The translations under genes were made by a program, and so were the position numbers. From Pyxidicoccus trucidator (GTDB lineage: Bacteria; Myxococcota; Myxococcia; Myxococcales; Myxococcaceae): DNA of 64,000 nt. The stretch's first letter is position 1. Every line of letters begins with the position of its first letter. Below are positions 20,828 to 29,643 of this stretch, one piece after another. The DNA lies in the NCBI RefSeq assembly GCF_010894435.1, contig NZ_JAAIXZ010000010.1:62001-126000 (forward strand), in the 5' to 3' direction. The notes beneath the pieces were generated by a model. The model was not told the origin of the DNA and ran no database searches. It was given only the letters and a program-made list of their open reading frames with translations.

Positions 20828-22126
20828 TCAGGGCGTGGGTCTGGGAGGCGCGGCCTTCTTCGGCGGAGTCCCTGGCACCGCCGTCAGCCGCCCGTATCGC
20901 CGCATCGCCTTCACGAGCCGGTCCTGGGGCAAGGCGAAGATACGGACGCCATCCGCGCCGGTCATCGTCCCCGAGGCGAGCATGGAGTTGAGGATGGCCT
21001 CCTGCGTGGCCTGCACCGTGGCCTCGAAGAGCGGGGTGATGCGGTCGTTGTCGAGCACCGACACGCTGGCCACCGGCGCCGCCTCGGGAGCCTTCAGGCG
21101 CTGGGTGGAGAGGGCGAGGAAGATGTCGCCCGAGGCGTTCTCTCCCAGTCCGCCCATCTTTCCGATGCCCAGCGGCACGCGCCGGGCCAGCCGCGAGAGC
21201 TGATGGGGCAGCAGCGGCGCGTCCGTGGCGACGACGATGATGATGGAGCCCGCGCCCTCGGGGATTGTGGGCCGGGTGACGCCGCCCGAGGTCGAGCAGG
21301 GCGGTATCTTCCCGAACATCTCGTTGCCCGGCTTCTGGGAGCCCGTGTAGCAGGGGCGCAGGTCGCTGATCTCCTCGCCCACCGGCACGCCCTCCACGGA
21401 GAGGAGCCGGCGCGAGCCGTAGTTGCACTGCACCAGCACGCCCACGGTGTAGCCGCCCTCGGCCTCGGGCAGCTTGCGAGACGCCGTGCCGATGCCGCCC
21501 TTGAAGCCATGGCACATCATCCCCGTGCCGCCGCCCACCGAGCCCTCCGCGACGGCGCCTCCGCGCGCGCCGTCGAGCGCCTGGTGCGCGTGCGTGGCCT
21601 TCACGTGGAAGCCGTAGACGTCGTGCAGCTGTCCGTCCCAGGTCTCCGCTACCACGGGCAGGCCCAGCTCCCACTCGACGCCGCGCTTCATCGCCCAGGC
21701 AATCACCGCGTCGCGCACCGTGCCTACGTCGTTGGTGTTGGTCAGCATGACCGGCCCGGAGAGCTGGCCCGACTCCGCCACCCAGTGGGAGCCCGTCATC
21801 TCGCCATTGCCATTGAGGGCGAACATCGCGGCGAACACGGGCTCGCCCACGCCGTCGCGTCCCCGGGGAAGCACGGCGGTGACGCCGGTCCGCACCGGCC
21901 CCTTGCCCGTCTCCAGCCGGCCTTCCCCTGAGATGAGCGTGGTGTGGCCCACCTCCACGCCGGGCACGTCGGTGATGGCGTTGAGCGGTCCGGGACGCCC
22001 ACCGAAGGTGATGCCCAGCTCACGGGCGCGAGGCTTCGACGGGGTGGACCGGGCCTCGCCCGTTCGGGGCAGCAACGCCAGACACAGCAACAGGCAGCAG
22101 GGCAGGGGACGCCAGGGAGCGCGCAT
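20828..22126 (-). CDS. Exported P1-family (DmpA-type) autoprocessing aminopeptidase
   Basis: 432 residues with an N-terminal signal peptide (PCCLLLCLALLPRTGEA). P1/DmpA enzymes cleave themselves before a Ser that becomes the N-terminal nucleophile. Here the site is Gly293-Ser294 in EGAGSIIIVVATDAPL. Other family blocks are ITDVPGVEVGH, TGVTAVLPRG, NSTD-like MLTNTNDVGTVRDA and GGGTGMMCHGFKGGIGTASR. The enzyme should act in the periplasm on N-terminal residues of small peptides or beta-peptides. Six cysteines are unusual for the family and suit an exported protein. It is divergent from the lipase-like gene with a 155-base shared upstream region. Confidence 0.9.
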   Translation of the reverse strand: MRAPWRPLPCCLLLCLALLPRTGEARSTPSKPRARELGITFGGRPGPLNAITDVPGVEVGHTTLISGEGRLETGKGPVRTGVTAVLPRGRDGVGEPVFAAMFALNGNGEMTGSHWVAESGQLSGPVMLTNTNDVGTVRDAVIAWAMKRGVEWELGLPVVAETWDGQLHDVYGFHVKATHAHQALDGARGGAVAEGSVGGGTGMMCHGFKGGIGTASRKLPEAEGGYTVGVLVQCNYGSRRLLSVEGVPVGEEISDLRPCYTGSQKPGNEMFGKIPPCSTSGGVTRPTIPEGAGSIIIVVATDAPLLPHQLSRLARRVPLGIGKMGGLGENASGDIFLALSTQRLKAPEAAPVASVSVLDNDRITPLFEATVQATQEAILNSMLASGTMTGADGVRIFALPQDRLVKAMRRYGRLTAVPGTPPKKAAPPRPTP

Positions 22127-22281
22127 GGCGACTTCCTACACTCCCGATGATGACAGGGGATAGCTCCGGATGGTGGCGGCGGGGAGTTGCTTGCGCCACG
22201 AAGGCCGAGGCGAGCGGGTCCGAACCACGATGTTAGGGTCCAGCCGTCTCCTGGACAGCCGACCCTTCGAGAGAGTCCCTG

Positions 22282-25161
22282 ATGCGCCTCATTTCATTCA
22301 TGGCCCCCGTGGCCCTGGTCCTCCTGCTGGCCTCCGCGTGTGGTGAGTCTTCCAATCCTCCCGAGCCATCTGCCTGCGGGCCGATGACGTGCGATGGAGG
22401 GCCCTCGGACGCGGGAGATTCGGACGCGGGAGATTCGGACGCGGGAGACTCGGACGCGGGAGATTCGGACGCGGGAGTCCCGGACGCGGGGCCCCAGGGC
22501 ACGTTCATCCTCTTCGACCCGCGTGGCCTGCAGCCCGTCATCCCCGAGCCGAACGACCTGCACATCAACCCGGACACGGGGCTGTTGAGCCTGCCGGTGG
22601 TGCCCGGCGACTCCGCCGCCCAGCAGGAGTTCACCCGCGACTACCTCAACACCCTGGATGGGTTCCCGGAGATTGTGACCGCCACGGCGGGGGTGTCGGC
22701 CGCGCTCGAGCCGACCACCGTCACCCGCCAGACGGTCCGGGTGCTCCAGTTGAGTGGCCCTGCCACCCCGCTGCCGCCCATCATCGCGTACAACGAGGAC
22801 ACGCGGCGCATCCTCGCCATCGCGACGACAGGCTGGGCGCGAGGCGCGCAGTACGCCGTGGCGGTGCTCGGGGGCGACTCGGGCGTGAAGGACACGATGC
22901 GCCAGCCCGTCACGGGCAGTCCCGCCTGGCAGTGGGTCCGCTCCACCACGCCGCTGGTCGACGGCTCCGGCCGCAGCACCGTCCCGGGGCTCCCGGATTC
23001 GGATGCGCCCCCCATGGAGCGCCTGCGCCTGCGCTACGCACCGTACCTGGACCAGCTCGTGGCCGAGGGCATTCGCCGGGAGGACGTGGCGGCACTGTGG
23101 ACGTTCACCACGTCGGGCCGCCCGCGGGTGACCTTCGACCCTGCCCTGAGCATCGTTCCCTTCCCGAGCAACGTGTACCTCTCCCCCAACGGGCCTCGCG
23201 TGAGCCTTCCGCCCGCCCCGCCAGGAGCGGGCGTGCTGCTGACGGAGACCCTCGCCGGCCTCAACACGCTGGATGGCTTCTCCACCACGGCGGTCATCGT
23301 CTCGGAGAACAGCCCGACGCACGCGGCCCTGGACCAGGGGCTCGTGGCGCCGGATTCGCTCGCGGCCGGAACCCTCGCCCTCCGCCTGGACGGCACGGGC
23401 GCGGAGCCCTCCGTGGTGGCCTGTCTCGGCTGCGCCTCCAGTCCGGGGCCTGATGGCTCCCCGCCGTCCGGGCCGCAGGAGCTCCAGTTCGTGCCCCAGC
23501 TCCCGCTGGACGAGGGCACCACGTACGCAACCGTCATCACCACCGCTCTGCGGGACCTGACGGGCCGGCAGGTGACCGCCTCCCGGTACTGGGCGCTGCT
23601 GCGCCTCGCGGCCCCGCTCATCGACGGCCAGGGTCGGAGCCAGCTCACGGACCTGCCGGACGTGCTCGCCCTGCAACTGGAGCCGCTGCGTCAGGCCTTC
23701 AAGCCCATGCTGGACACGCTGGAGGCTCGGGGCCTTCGCCGCTCCCAGGTCGCGCTGGCCAACAGCTTCCGCACGCAGTCCACGCTGAGCGTGCTCACCC
23801 GGCTCTCGGCGCTCGCGGAGATGGCGCCCGCAGCGCCGGCCCACGTCCTCGATGCGTCGCACCAGCTGCCGTCGCTCGGCGTGCCCCATGACCAGCTCGG
23901 CGGGTACTACGAGGCCTGGGTTCCCGTTGCCAACCTCCTCACCGGCCCCGGAGGCACCATCGGCGGCATCCCGCCCCGGCTGGAGCAGGCGCAATTGGTG
24001 CTGACCGTGCCGAATACGGCCAGGCCCGCGGAAGGCTGGCCCGTGGTCCTCTTCGCCCACGACTTCGCGGGAGGGAGGGGGGCCCTGCTCTTCCTCGCGA
24101 ACGAGCTGGCGCGCGCGGGCTTCGCGGCCGCCGCCATGGACGCCGTCCACCATGGCGAGCGGAGCCATTGCGTGGGGAGCCGCTTCCCGCAGAGCGACGA
24201 CGAGGCCTGCGCGGACCCGGCCACGCAGCGCTGCGAGACGAATGCCCAATCGCCTGGCTTTGGCCGCTGCGTGGCGCGCGACCCCCGTCAGGCCCTGGAC
24301 TGCACCGCGCCCGCGGGCGGGATTCCTGGAGACGTGTACTGCGCCCAGGCCTCGCAGGGCCGCTGCGTGAGCGTGGGCGAGGGGACGCGCGCCTGCGAGG
24401 GCGGCACGTTCAAGCAGGTCAGCACCGTCTGGCGGCAGCCCGCCATCTCCGGTTGGAACATGCTCAACCCCGCGAGGCCCTTCGCGTCGCGCGACAACTT
24501 CCGGCAGGCTGCCGTCGACCTGCGCCAGCTGGTCCGCGTGCTCCGGAGCCCGGAGCTGGCCACGGCGCTGGGGACCGTGAAGCTGGACACCACGCAGCTG
24601 CACTTCGTGGGCGCTGGCATGGGCGCGATGGTGGGCTCGCTCTTCCTGGCGGTGAACAACGACGTCCAGCGCGCGGTGCTCAACGTGCCGGGGGCCGACC
24701 CGATGGGGCTGCTGCTGACGTCGCCCGGGCTGGCCGGGCAGCGGAGCGGCTATCTCTCACGGCTCGCGTCGGAGGGACTCGTCCAGGGGACGCCCTCGTT
24801 CGACATGTTCTTGCGGTACCAGCGCATGGCGTTCGACGCGGCCGACCCGTGGAACGCGGCCCGGGCCCTCGCGGACCGCCCGGGCGCTCCCGCCGGGCGC
24901 GAGGTGTTCATCCAGTACATCGCCGGCAATGACTTCATCCCCACGCCGCTGACCGGGAAGTTCATCGCCGCCGCCAACGCAGGCCAGGAGAACCGGTGCC
25001 CGGTGTCACTCTGGAACCCGGTCGACCTGCCGGCCCAGCTCCGCCATGGCTTCCTGCTCCAGCGCGTGGGCGACGGGACATTGGCGGACGCCGCCCAGCG
25101 GCAGGTCGCCACGTTCTTGGGAACGGGCACGGTGACGGCGCCGCCCTCGGGCGCGAGGTAG
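22282..25161 (+). CDS. Lipase-like lipoprotein (VolA/virulence-factor-lipase type) lacking the nucleophile Ser
   Basis: 959 residues. Lipoprotein signal with lipobox LLASACG, then a 15-base-repeat-encoded GDSDA linker. Residues 80-420 contain two copies of a module of the type PFPSNVYLSPNGPRVSLP ... NTLDGFSTTA, which resembles the N-terminal domain of large extracellular lipases. Residues 560-940 look like an alpha/beta hydrolase: VVLFAHDFAGGRG (oxyanion region), AAMDAVHHGER, and HFVGAGMGAMVGS. The last should be the nucleophile elbow G-x-S-x-G, but residue 779 is Gly (GGC), one base from Ser (AGC). It may therefore be a non-catalytic binder. Cys-rich inserts around 640-720 suggest disulfides. 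It is convergent with the ArsR gene. Confidence 0.75.
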   Translation: MRLISFMAPVALVLLLASACGESSNPPEPSACGPMTCDGGPSDAGDSDAGDSDAGDSDAGDSDAGVPDAGPQGTFILFDPRGLQPVIPEPNDLHINPDTGLLSLPVVPGDSAAQQEFTRDYLNTLDGFPEIVTATAGVSAALEPTTVTRQTVRVLQLSGPATPLPPIIAYNEDTRRILAIATTGWARGAQYAVAVLGGDSGVKDTMRQPVTGSPAWQWVRSTTPLVDGSGRSTVPGLPDSDAPPMERLRLRYAPYLDQLVAEGIRREDVAALWTFTTSGRPRVTFDPALSIVPFPSNVYLSPNGPRVSLPPAPPGAGVLLTETLAGLNTLDGFSTTAVIVSENSPTHAALDQGLVAPDSLAAGTLALRLDGTGAEPSVVACLGCASSPGPDGSPPSGPQELQFVPQLPLDEGTTYATVITTALRDLTGRQVTASRYWALLRLAAPLIDGQGRSQLTDLPDVLALQLEPLRQAFKPMLDTLEARGLRRSQVALANSFRTQSTLSVLTRLSALAEMAPAAPAHVLDASHQLPSLGVPHDQLGGYYEAWVPVANLLTGPGGTIGGIPPRLEQAQLVLTVPNTARPAEGWPVVLFAHDFAGGRGALLFLANELARAGFAAAAMDAVHHGERSHCVGSRFPQSDDEACADPATQRCETNAQSPGFGRCVARDPRQALDCTAPAGGIPGDVYCAQASQGRCVSVGEGTRACEGGTFKQVSTVWRQPAISGWNMLNPARPFASRDNFRQAAVDLRQLVRVLRSPELATALGTVKLDTTQLHFVGAGMGAMVGSLFLAVNNDVQRAVLNVPGADPMGLLLTSPGLAGQRSGYLSRLASEGLVQGTPSFDMFLRYQRMAFDAADPWNAARALADRPGAPAGREVFIQYIAGNDFIPTPLTGKFIAAANAGQENRCPVSLWNPVDLPAQLRHGFLLQRVGDGTLADAAQRQVATFLGTGTVTAPPSGAR
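22408..22491 (+). repeat. 15-base tandem repeat encoding an Asp-Ala-Gly linker
   Basis: Five units of GACGCGGGAGATTCG (22408, 22423, 22438, 22453, 22468; the third and fifth slightly changed) and a partial sixth. They encode DAGDS repeats directly after the lipid anchor. Such tracts can change copy number by slippage without a frameshift. Confidence 0.9.
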
Positions 25162-25165
25162 CCGG

Positions 25166-25543
25166 TCAGCGGGTGCGGCCCTTCTCCTTCTTCTCAGGAG
25201 GGAGCGGGGCCGCGCGCTCGGCGCGAAGGAGTGTGTCGAGCGCGTCCAACCGGGAGGACCAGAAGGCCCGCTGCGTCTCCATCCAAGATGAGGCCTCGTC
25301 GAGCGGCTCCGGATTGAAGGACAGGAGGTGCTCCCGCCCCGCGCGGCGTCGGCGTACCAGGTGGGCGCGCTCGAGCATGCGGATGTGCTTGGAGACGGCG
25401 TTCAGCGACATGTCGAAGGGCTTCGCGAGCTCGGTGACGCGCGCCTCGCCCTCGTAGAGGCGCCGCAGGATGGCCCGCCGCGTCGGGTCCGCCAGCGCCA
25501 TCAGGGTGTGGTCCAGGTTGGAGTGCGTCGCCTTCAGGGTCAT
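25166..25543 (-). CDS. ArsR-family winged-helix transcriptional regulator
   Basis: 125-residue repressor-type regulator. The N-terminal half is the ArsR winged helix: [20 protein letters not shown], then the recognition helix [20 protein letters not shown] and wing [13 protein letters not shown]. There are no metal-binding ELCVCDL-type cysteines, so it belongs to the metal-independent subgroup often paired with SRPBCC/AHSA1 proteins, though no such gene is adjacent. The last residues are a Lys/Glu-rich tail. ATG at 25543 is preferred over GTG at 25546, with GGGAG seven bases upstream. It is divergent from the secreted protein at 25648 and may control it. Confidence 0.9.
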   Translation of the reverse strand: MTLKATHSNLDHTLMALADPTRRAILRRLYEGEARVTELAKPFDMSLNAVSKHIRMLERAHLVRRRRAGREHLLSFNPEPLDEASSWMETQRAFWSSRLDALDTLLRAERAAPLPPEKKEKGRTR

Positions 25544-25626
25544 CACTCAACTCCCACGTTCGATATTGGCCGCACGGAGTGGAGAGTCAAGGCAGGGCGG
25601 GGGTAGCCTCCGGGCTCCCTCGACGT

Positions 25627-25636
25627 CCCCCCCCCC
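25627..25636 (+). repeat. C10 homopolymer just upstream of a ribosome-binding site
   Basis: Ten consecutive C residues directly followed by GGAG (25637-25640) and the ATG at 25648. Homopolymer tracts at this place can change length by slippage and alter promoter or ribosome-site spacing. Confidence 0.7.
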
Positions 25637-25647
25637 GGAGTGCCTCC

Positions 25648-26448
25648 ATGAGCCGCGGTATCCGAACCGTCATCATGTCGTTGGGTTTCCTCGTCGCGAT
25701 GTCGGCCCCGGCGGCCCGGGCCGATGGCCTTTCCACCATTCCCTATGGGGACAACTGCTGGGGCACTGGCACGGACGCGGACCGGGACGGGCTCTCCGAC
25801 GACTGCGAGTACCAGGTCGCGCTGGCCTTCATGCCCCGCTTCTGGTTCGACACGGGCGAGAGCGGCTACAGCCGCCGGCCCTACTTCGCGGTGAAGAGCG
25901 AGTCCTTCGCCACGCGCACGCTGCGCATCTTCTACCTGGACACCTTCTTCGAGGACACCGGCGTCACCACCGGCCATGACGGGGACCCCGAGTTCCAGAT
26001 CTTCGAGGTGCACTACTCCGGAGGGCGCTGGTACCTGGACTCGGTCTACCTGTCCGCGCACCGCAAGAGCGTGTGTGACTCGTCGGCCTGGTACTCGTAC
26101 GAGCAGCTCGAGTACGACACGAGCGACTCACGCAACGCGTACCGGGGATGGCCCACGCTGTACGTCGCCGAGGACAAGCACGCGACCTACAACAACCTCG
26201 CCACGTGTGACAGGGGCTGCCTCTCGCAGGACTACTGCAGCAAGTACAAGACGGAGATGCTCGACACGAGCAGCAAGCTCGTAGCCCGCAACGTGGGCTC
26301 CACGGCCGTGCCGTTGATCAACCAGGTGCTCCTCAACGGCAAGACGGAGCGGCTGCTCGACGACGTCGAGTTCAAGGGCTGGGACGACCAGTGGTACCGG
26401 CCCAACTCCCAGGGCTACCGGCGGCACCTCAACGACTTCGGCTTCTGA
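25648..26448 (+). CDS. Secreted protein, weakly Vps62/NPP1-like
   Basis: 266 residues with a signal peptide ([17 protein letters not shown]) and seven cysteines in the mature part. It starts with a calcium-binding-like [10 protein letters not shown]. The middle contains [18 protein letters not shown], then [10 protein letters not shown] and [13 protein letters not shown]. This order (GD-x-E followed by SAH and VA-x-x-x-HA) recalls the Vps62/NPP1 fold, but the similarity is by eye only. Start chosen for the signal peptide and GGAG at 25637. It lies 12 bases before the PKD protein, so the two are probably one operon, divergent from an ArsR regulator. Confidence 0.75.
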   Translation: MSRGIRTVIMSLGFLVAMSAPAARADGLSTIPYGDNCWGTGTDADRDGLSDDCEYQVALAFMPRFWFDTGESGYSRRPYFAVKSESFATRTLRIFYLDTFFEDTGVTTGHDGDPEFQIFEVHYSGGRWYLDSVYLSAHRKSVCDSSAWYSYEQLEYDTSDSRNAYRGWPTLYVAEDKHATYNNLATCDRGCLSQDYCSKYKTEMLDTSSKLVARNVGSTAVPLINQVLLNGKTERLLDDVEFKGWDDQWYRPNSQGYRRHLNDFGF

Positions 26449-26460
26449 TGCCCCGCTCCC

Positions 26461-27720
26461 ATGCCTCCTGACGACCGTGACGGTGGGAAGCGCGTCCGGG
26501 GTTGGCTCGTCCTCGTGGCGGGCGGAGCCCTGGTGCTCATTGGCATGGCGCTGGTGCTTCCCGAGGGTGGGGAAGCACCGCTGCGGCCCACCAGCCTGGG
26601 CACGGTGGTGGTGGCGAAGCCGCGCGCGACGGAGTCCGCGCCGGTTCCGGTGGAGCGCGCACGGCCGTTGCCAGTGGCCTCGGCGCCCGTTCCCCCCGCT
26701 GCCACGGGGGAGGCGCTCTCCCTGGCCTTGAACGAGGAGCGGGTGGTGCTGGCGTCCAGCGCCGTCATCGAGGGCATCGACGCGGACCGTCCGTGGGTCT
26801 GCGCGGGCGAGCCGATGATGCTGTCCGCCCGCGTGGGCGGCGCGCCGGAGCCAGACGCCGTGCACCGCTGGGTGTGGCCGGGCTCCGACACGGGGGCCGA
26901 GCTGCACCCGGGCGCGCGGCTCCAGTGGCGCGCTCCGAAGACGGCGGGTCGGTACTACGTGCGCTTCCAGGTGTGCAGGGACCTGGGAGGCCGGCGCGTG
27001 GGTGTGCTGGCCGAGCAGGTGGTGGGCATCGACGTGCGCGCATGCGGGGCAGGGGAGTCACAGGCGGCGGAGCCGCTGCGCGTCGTGGTCACCCAGCGGG
27101 GGCCGGCGGACTTCGTCTTCCAGGCGGTGACTCCGGGCGGGGGGCCGCTCACCGGGTACCAATGGGACTTCGGCGATGGGACGTCGTCGGTCACCGTCGA
27201 GCCCACGGCCACCCATGCCTATGACATGCGAGCGCTCGGGGCGACGGACGTGGGTGACTTCACGGTGCGGCTCACGGCGCGCGATGGAGCGGGCGGCGCG
27301 CTGAGCGCCACGGCCTTCGCGCGGGTCCGGGGGCAGCCAGCCGCTGACGTTCCCCCGTGGGCGACGCTGGAGGTCGAGCTGGGGCGCGAGCCCTCCGGCG
27401 CGGAGGGCTGGAAGAGCCGGGTGGTGGTGCACGTCCCGGAGGACGGCGACGTCACGTGGGAGCGCGTGGAGCGCGTCACCGTGGGCTGGGATGACCAGGT
27501 GGACGTCCGGACGCGTCCCTGGCACGAGGTCATCACCGTGGAGGAGGAGCTGGGACGCGGAGGCTTCCGCGGCCACGTCACGGTGCGCCCGTCCGAAGTG
27601 ACACCGGACGTCAAGCAGGTGGTGGACTCCCTCCATGGGCGTGACGCGGTAGGCAGGGAGGTGGCGCTGTCGTGGGCCGCCTACAAGAGCGTCCCCGAGC
27701 GCCGGCCACCTCCTCCATAG
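26461..27720 (+). CDS. Membrane-anchored protein with PKD-like domain
   Basis: 419 residues. One N-terminal membrane segment (LVLVAGGALVLIGMALVL) follows a charged start, so the rest is outside the membrane. A Pro/Ala/Val-rich linker leads to an Ig-like region (100-190) with two cysteines. A PKD domain follows at about 205-295 with the hallmark YQWDFGDGT. The last 110 residues are not recognised. PKD domains mediate surface binding and are often found beside hydrolases or adhesins. Its start is 12 bases after the secreted protein upstream, so they are probably co-expressed. No catalytic motif seen. Confidence 0.75.
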   Translation: MPPDDRDGGKRVRGWLVLVAGGALVLIGMALVLPEGGEAPLRPTSLGTVVVAKPRATESAPVPVERARPLPVASAPVPPAATGEALSLALNEERVVLASSAVIEGIDADRPWVCAGEPMMLSARVGGAPEPDAVHRWVWPGSDTGAELHPGARLQWRAPKTAGRYYVRFQVCRDLGGRRVGVLAEQVVGIDVRACGAGESQAAEPLRVVVTQRGPADFVFQAVTPGGGPLTGYQWDFGDGTSSVTVEPTATHAYDMRALGATDVGDFTVRLTARDGAGGALSATAFARVRGQPAADVPPWATLEVELGREPSGAEGWKSRVVVHVPEDGDVTWERVERVTVGWDDQVDVRTRPWHEVITVEEELGRGGFRGHVTVRPSEVTPDVKQVVDSLHGRDAVGREVALSWAAYKSVPERRPPPP

Positions 27721-27759
27721 GCACGGCAACCCGCGCCGAACCCCTTGCCCGCTACCGTC

Positions 27760-28509
27760 TCACTGGATGGTGATGGGGATATTGTAGAGGAAGCACACCG
27801 GGACCTTCTGGGGCTTGTACTCCCAGCCCACCTTGAGTCCCTTGATGATGTCGTCATCCGCGCCGGGTACGGACTTCACCGGGGTCACTTCGTACACGCT
27901 GCCGTTGGTGGCGACGCACACCTTGTAGATGCCCTGCACCGTCTGACCGCGGTGGGCCTGCTTGAACACCTCGGACAGGCGCGGCGACGACTGGCGCACC
28001 ACGTCACGCTGGATGACGAAGGGGGGCACATTCTTGGGCTTCACCGGCTCGCCAGAGCCAGTCCCCCCAAGGGTGCCGCCCACGACGCCTCCCACCACGC
28101 CTCCTACCACCCCACCTGCTACACCGCCCTCCACGCCACCCTCGACACCGCCCTCGGCGGGCGTCTCGGGCTCTGGAGTCTCGGGCTCCGGAGTCGCCGC
28201 CTCGACGGGCTTCTCCTCGGGAATGGGCTGCACCTCCACGGGCTGGCGTAGCTCTGTCCTGGGCTTCTTCTCCACCTTGCGCGGAGTCGTCTTTCGCGCC
28301 GCGGGCGGCGGGGGAGGGGGGGGCGGAGGCGGGGCCCTGCCGAGGTTCAGCACCACCTCGATGGGCTGCTCCGCCTCGATGACGATGGGTTTCACCAGGA
28401 ACACCAGCACCGCCACGATGCCGACGTGGACGGCGATGGAGAAGGCGGCGAAGCCGAGGATGCGCGGAGGAGGATCGGTCTGCTGCGCGAACATGCTGGG
28501 GCAGGGCAT
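27760..28509 (-). CDS. tonB: TonB energy-transducing protein
   Basis: 249 residues in TonB order: an N-terminal membrane anchor (FSIAVHVGIVAVLVFLVKPIV), a Pro-rich periplasmic region with ten consecutive prolines, a Glu/Pro then Gly-rich spacer built on GGV repeats (GGVVGGVVGGVVGG), and a C-terminal TonB domain (GIYKVCVATNGSVYEVTPVK ... GWEYKPQKVPVCFLYNIPI). TonB passes proton-motive energy to outer-membrane receptors. It is divergent from the lipoprotein/TonB-receptor genes at 28666 and 29640, a natural partner arrangement. ExbB and ExbD are not next to it. ATG at 28494 is an alternative start; neither has a clear Shine-Dalgarno. Confidence 0.9.
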   Translation of the reverse strand: MPCPSMFAQQTDPPPRILGFAAFSIAVHVGIVAVLVFLVKPIVIEAEQPIEVVLNLGRAPPPPPPPPPPAARKTTPRKVEKKPRTELRQPVEVQPIPEEKPVEAATPEPETPEPETPAEGGVEGGVEGGVAGGVVGGVVGGVVGGTLGGTGSGEPVKPKNVPPFVIQRDVVRQSSPRLSEVFKQAHRGQTVQGIYKVCVATNGSVYEVTPVKSVPGADDDIIKGLKVGWEYKPQKVPVCFLYNIPITIQ

Positions 28510-28665
28510 ACCACAAGCCCGGCGCCATGCCTCAGGAGGTACATCCTGCTCCAGGGTGGGGCGGACCCGCCTGTCACGTGGAAGGCACCCGACTGGTACC
28601 AGCGGGCCTCGTACTCGTGGTACAGCGCCGCCACCTCGTCCCCATCCCCAGAGGTATCTTTCGTG

Positions 28666-29643
28666 ATGACAAACAAGATGTACGCACTCGGGCTCGTAGC
28701 AGCCCTGGGTGCTGTGGCGTGTAGCGATTCGACCGAGGAGGTCGGCGACACGTACCAGGGCGTCATCGACGCCTCGACCCTTGATGCGAAGTTCCGGCCC
28801 ACGAGCGGCGTCTACCGGCCCGCGACGGCCCGGGCGAAGGGCACGAGCGTGCCCTTCTACAACCTGGGCCAGGTGGCCACCGAGCGAAAGGACGACAAGG
28901 GCGTACTCACCAACTCGGGCGTCCCCGTGGATGAGAACGGGCGCCCCTACCTGCCGGCGAGCAGGGTGGTGAGCACGTCCTACGACCTGACGGACGGCTG
29001 CATCACGGGCAAGGCGGACTTCGACTTCCGCACCGACAGCTATCCGGAGACGGTGCAGTGGCCCCTCTTCGCCGCGCTGCCGCTGACCGTCACCGGCAAC
29101 ACCACCCCGCCGGTGCTACCGCTGGTCAAGGTGACGCGCTGGACGGGCACGGGCGGCCAGCAGTGCAATGCCGCCAAGGATGTCACCTCGCTCACCAAGG
29201 GCGCCTTCGGCGGTGCCGCCGAGGAGGGCGACACCGTCGCCCTGCGCGCCATCATCGACGTGTCCGCGCAGCTCAACCCGCTGCGCCAGGGCTCCGAGTT
29301 CGTCGCCCAGGGCGGCTGGTACCGCGGGCTGCAGCTGGCCTACCTGGACGGCGGTACCGTGCCGGTGGATGAAACCGGCAATGTGAAGGTGATGGACGGC
29401 GTCCTGGTGAGCCCCCCCACGGGCGCCCCCGCCACGGAGACGCCCGTGTTCCTGTTCGCCGCCCTGCCCGGTGAGGAGGCCTGGTCGCCGGTGGTGCGCC
29501 TGCGCACCTTCACCGCGACCGCGGCGAAGCCGGCCTCCAGCTACACCGGCCTGTGCATCGACGTCTGCACGGAGACCGAGCTCAACATCACGCCCATCAC
29601 CCGGTACTCCGGCGTGCTCTTCGCCGTGGGGAGCACCCTGTGA
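28666..29643 (+). CDS. Lipoprotein partner of the TonB receptor
   Basis: 325 residues. Lipoprotein signal with lipobox GAVACS. No domain that I recognise; the body is beta-rich with no membrane helices. It contains scattered cysteines (CITGKADFDF, QQCNAAK, CIDVCTET). Position defines its likely role: it is translationally coupled to the receptor downstream (the stop TGA overlaps a GTG start), like surface lipoproteins that dock with TonB receptors. ATG 28666 has AGAGGT ten bases upstream; GTG 28663 and ATG 28678 are alternatives. The 156-base gap to tonB holds the divergent promoters. Confidence 0.78.
   Translation: MTNKMYALGLVAALGAVACSDSTEEVGDTYQGVIDASTLDAKFRPTSGVYRPATARAKGTSVPFYNLGQVATERKDDKGVLTNSGVPVDENGRPYLPASRVVSTSYDLTDGCITGKADFDFRTDSYPETVQWPLFAALPLTVTGNTTPPVLPLVKVTRWTGTGGQQCNAAKDVTSLTKGAFGGAAEEGDTVALRAIIDVSAQLNPLRQGSEFVAQGGWYRGLQLAYLDGGTVPVDETGNVKVMDGVLVSPPTGAPATETPVFLFAALPGEEAWSPVVRLRTFTATAAKPASSYTGLCIDVCTETELNITPITRYSGVLFAVGSTL

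Noticed and set aside
17058-21674. Minus-strand open frame of about 1,538 codons across fruK, fruA, the DUF885 gene and part of the P1 peptidase gene
   Set aside because: Arg/Gly/Ala/His-rich translation with no domains, opposite genes with clear families. Only its last stretch coincides with the true P1 gene region but in another frame. It is a codon-bias shadow.
22180-22205. Possible sigma-54 (-24/-12) promoter before the lipase-like gene (TTGCT preceded by GGCGG)
   Set aside because: The invariant GG and GC dinucleotides are not at the required 10-base spacing.
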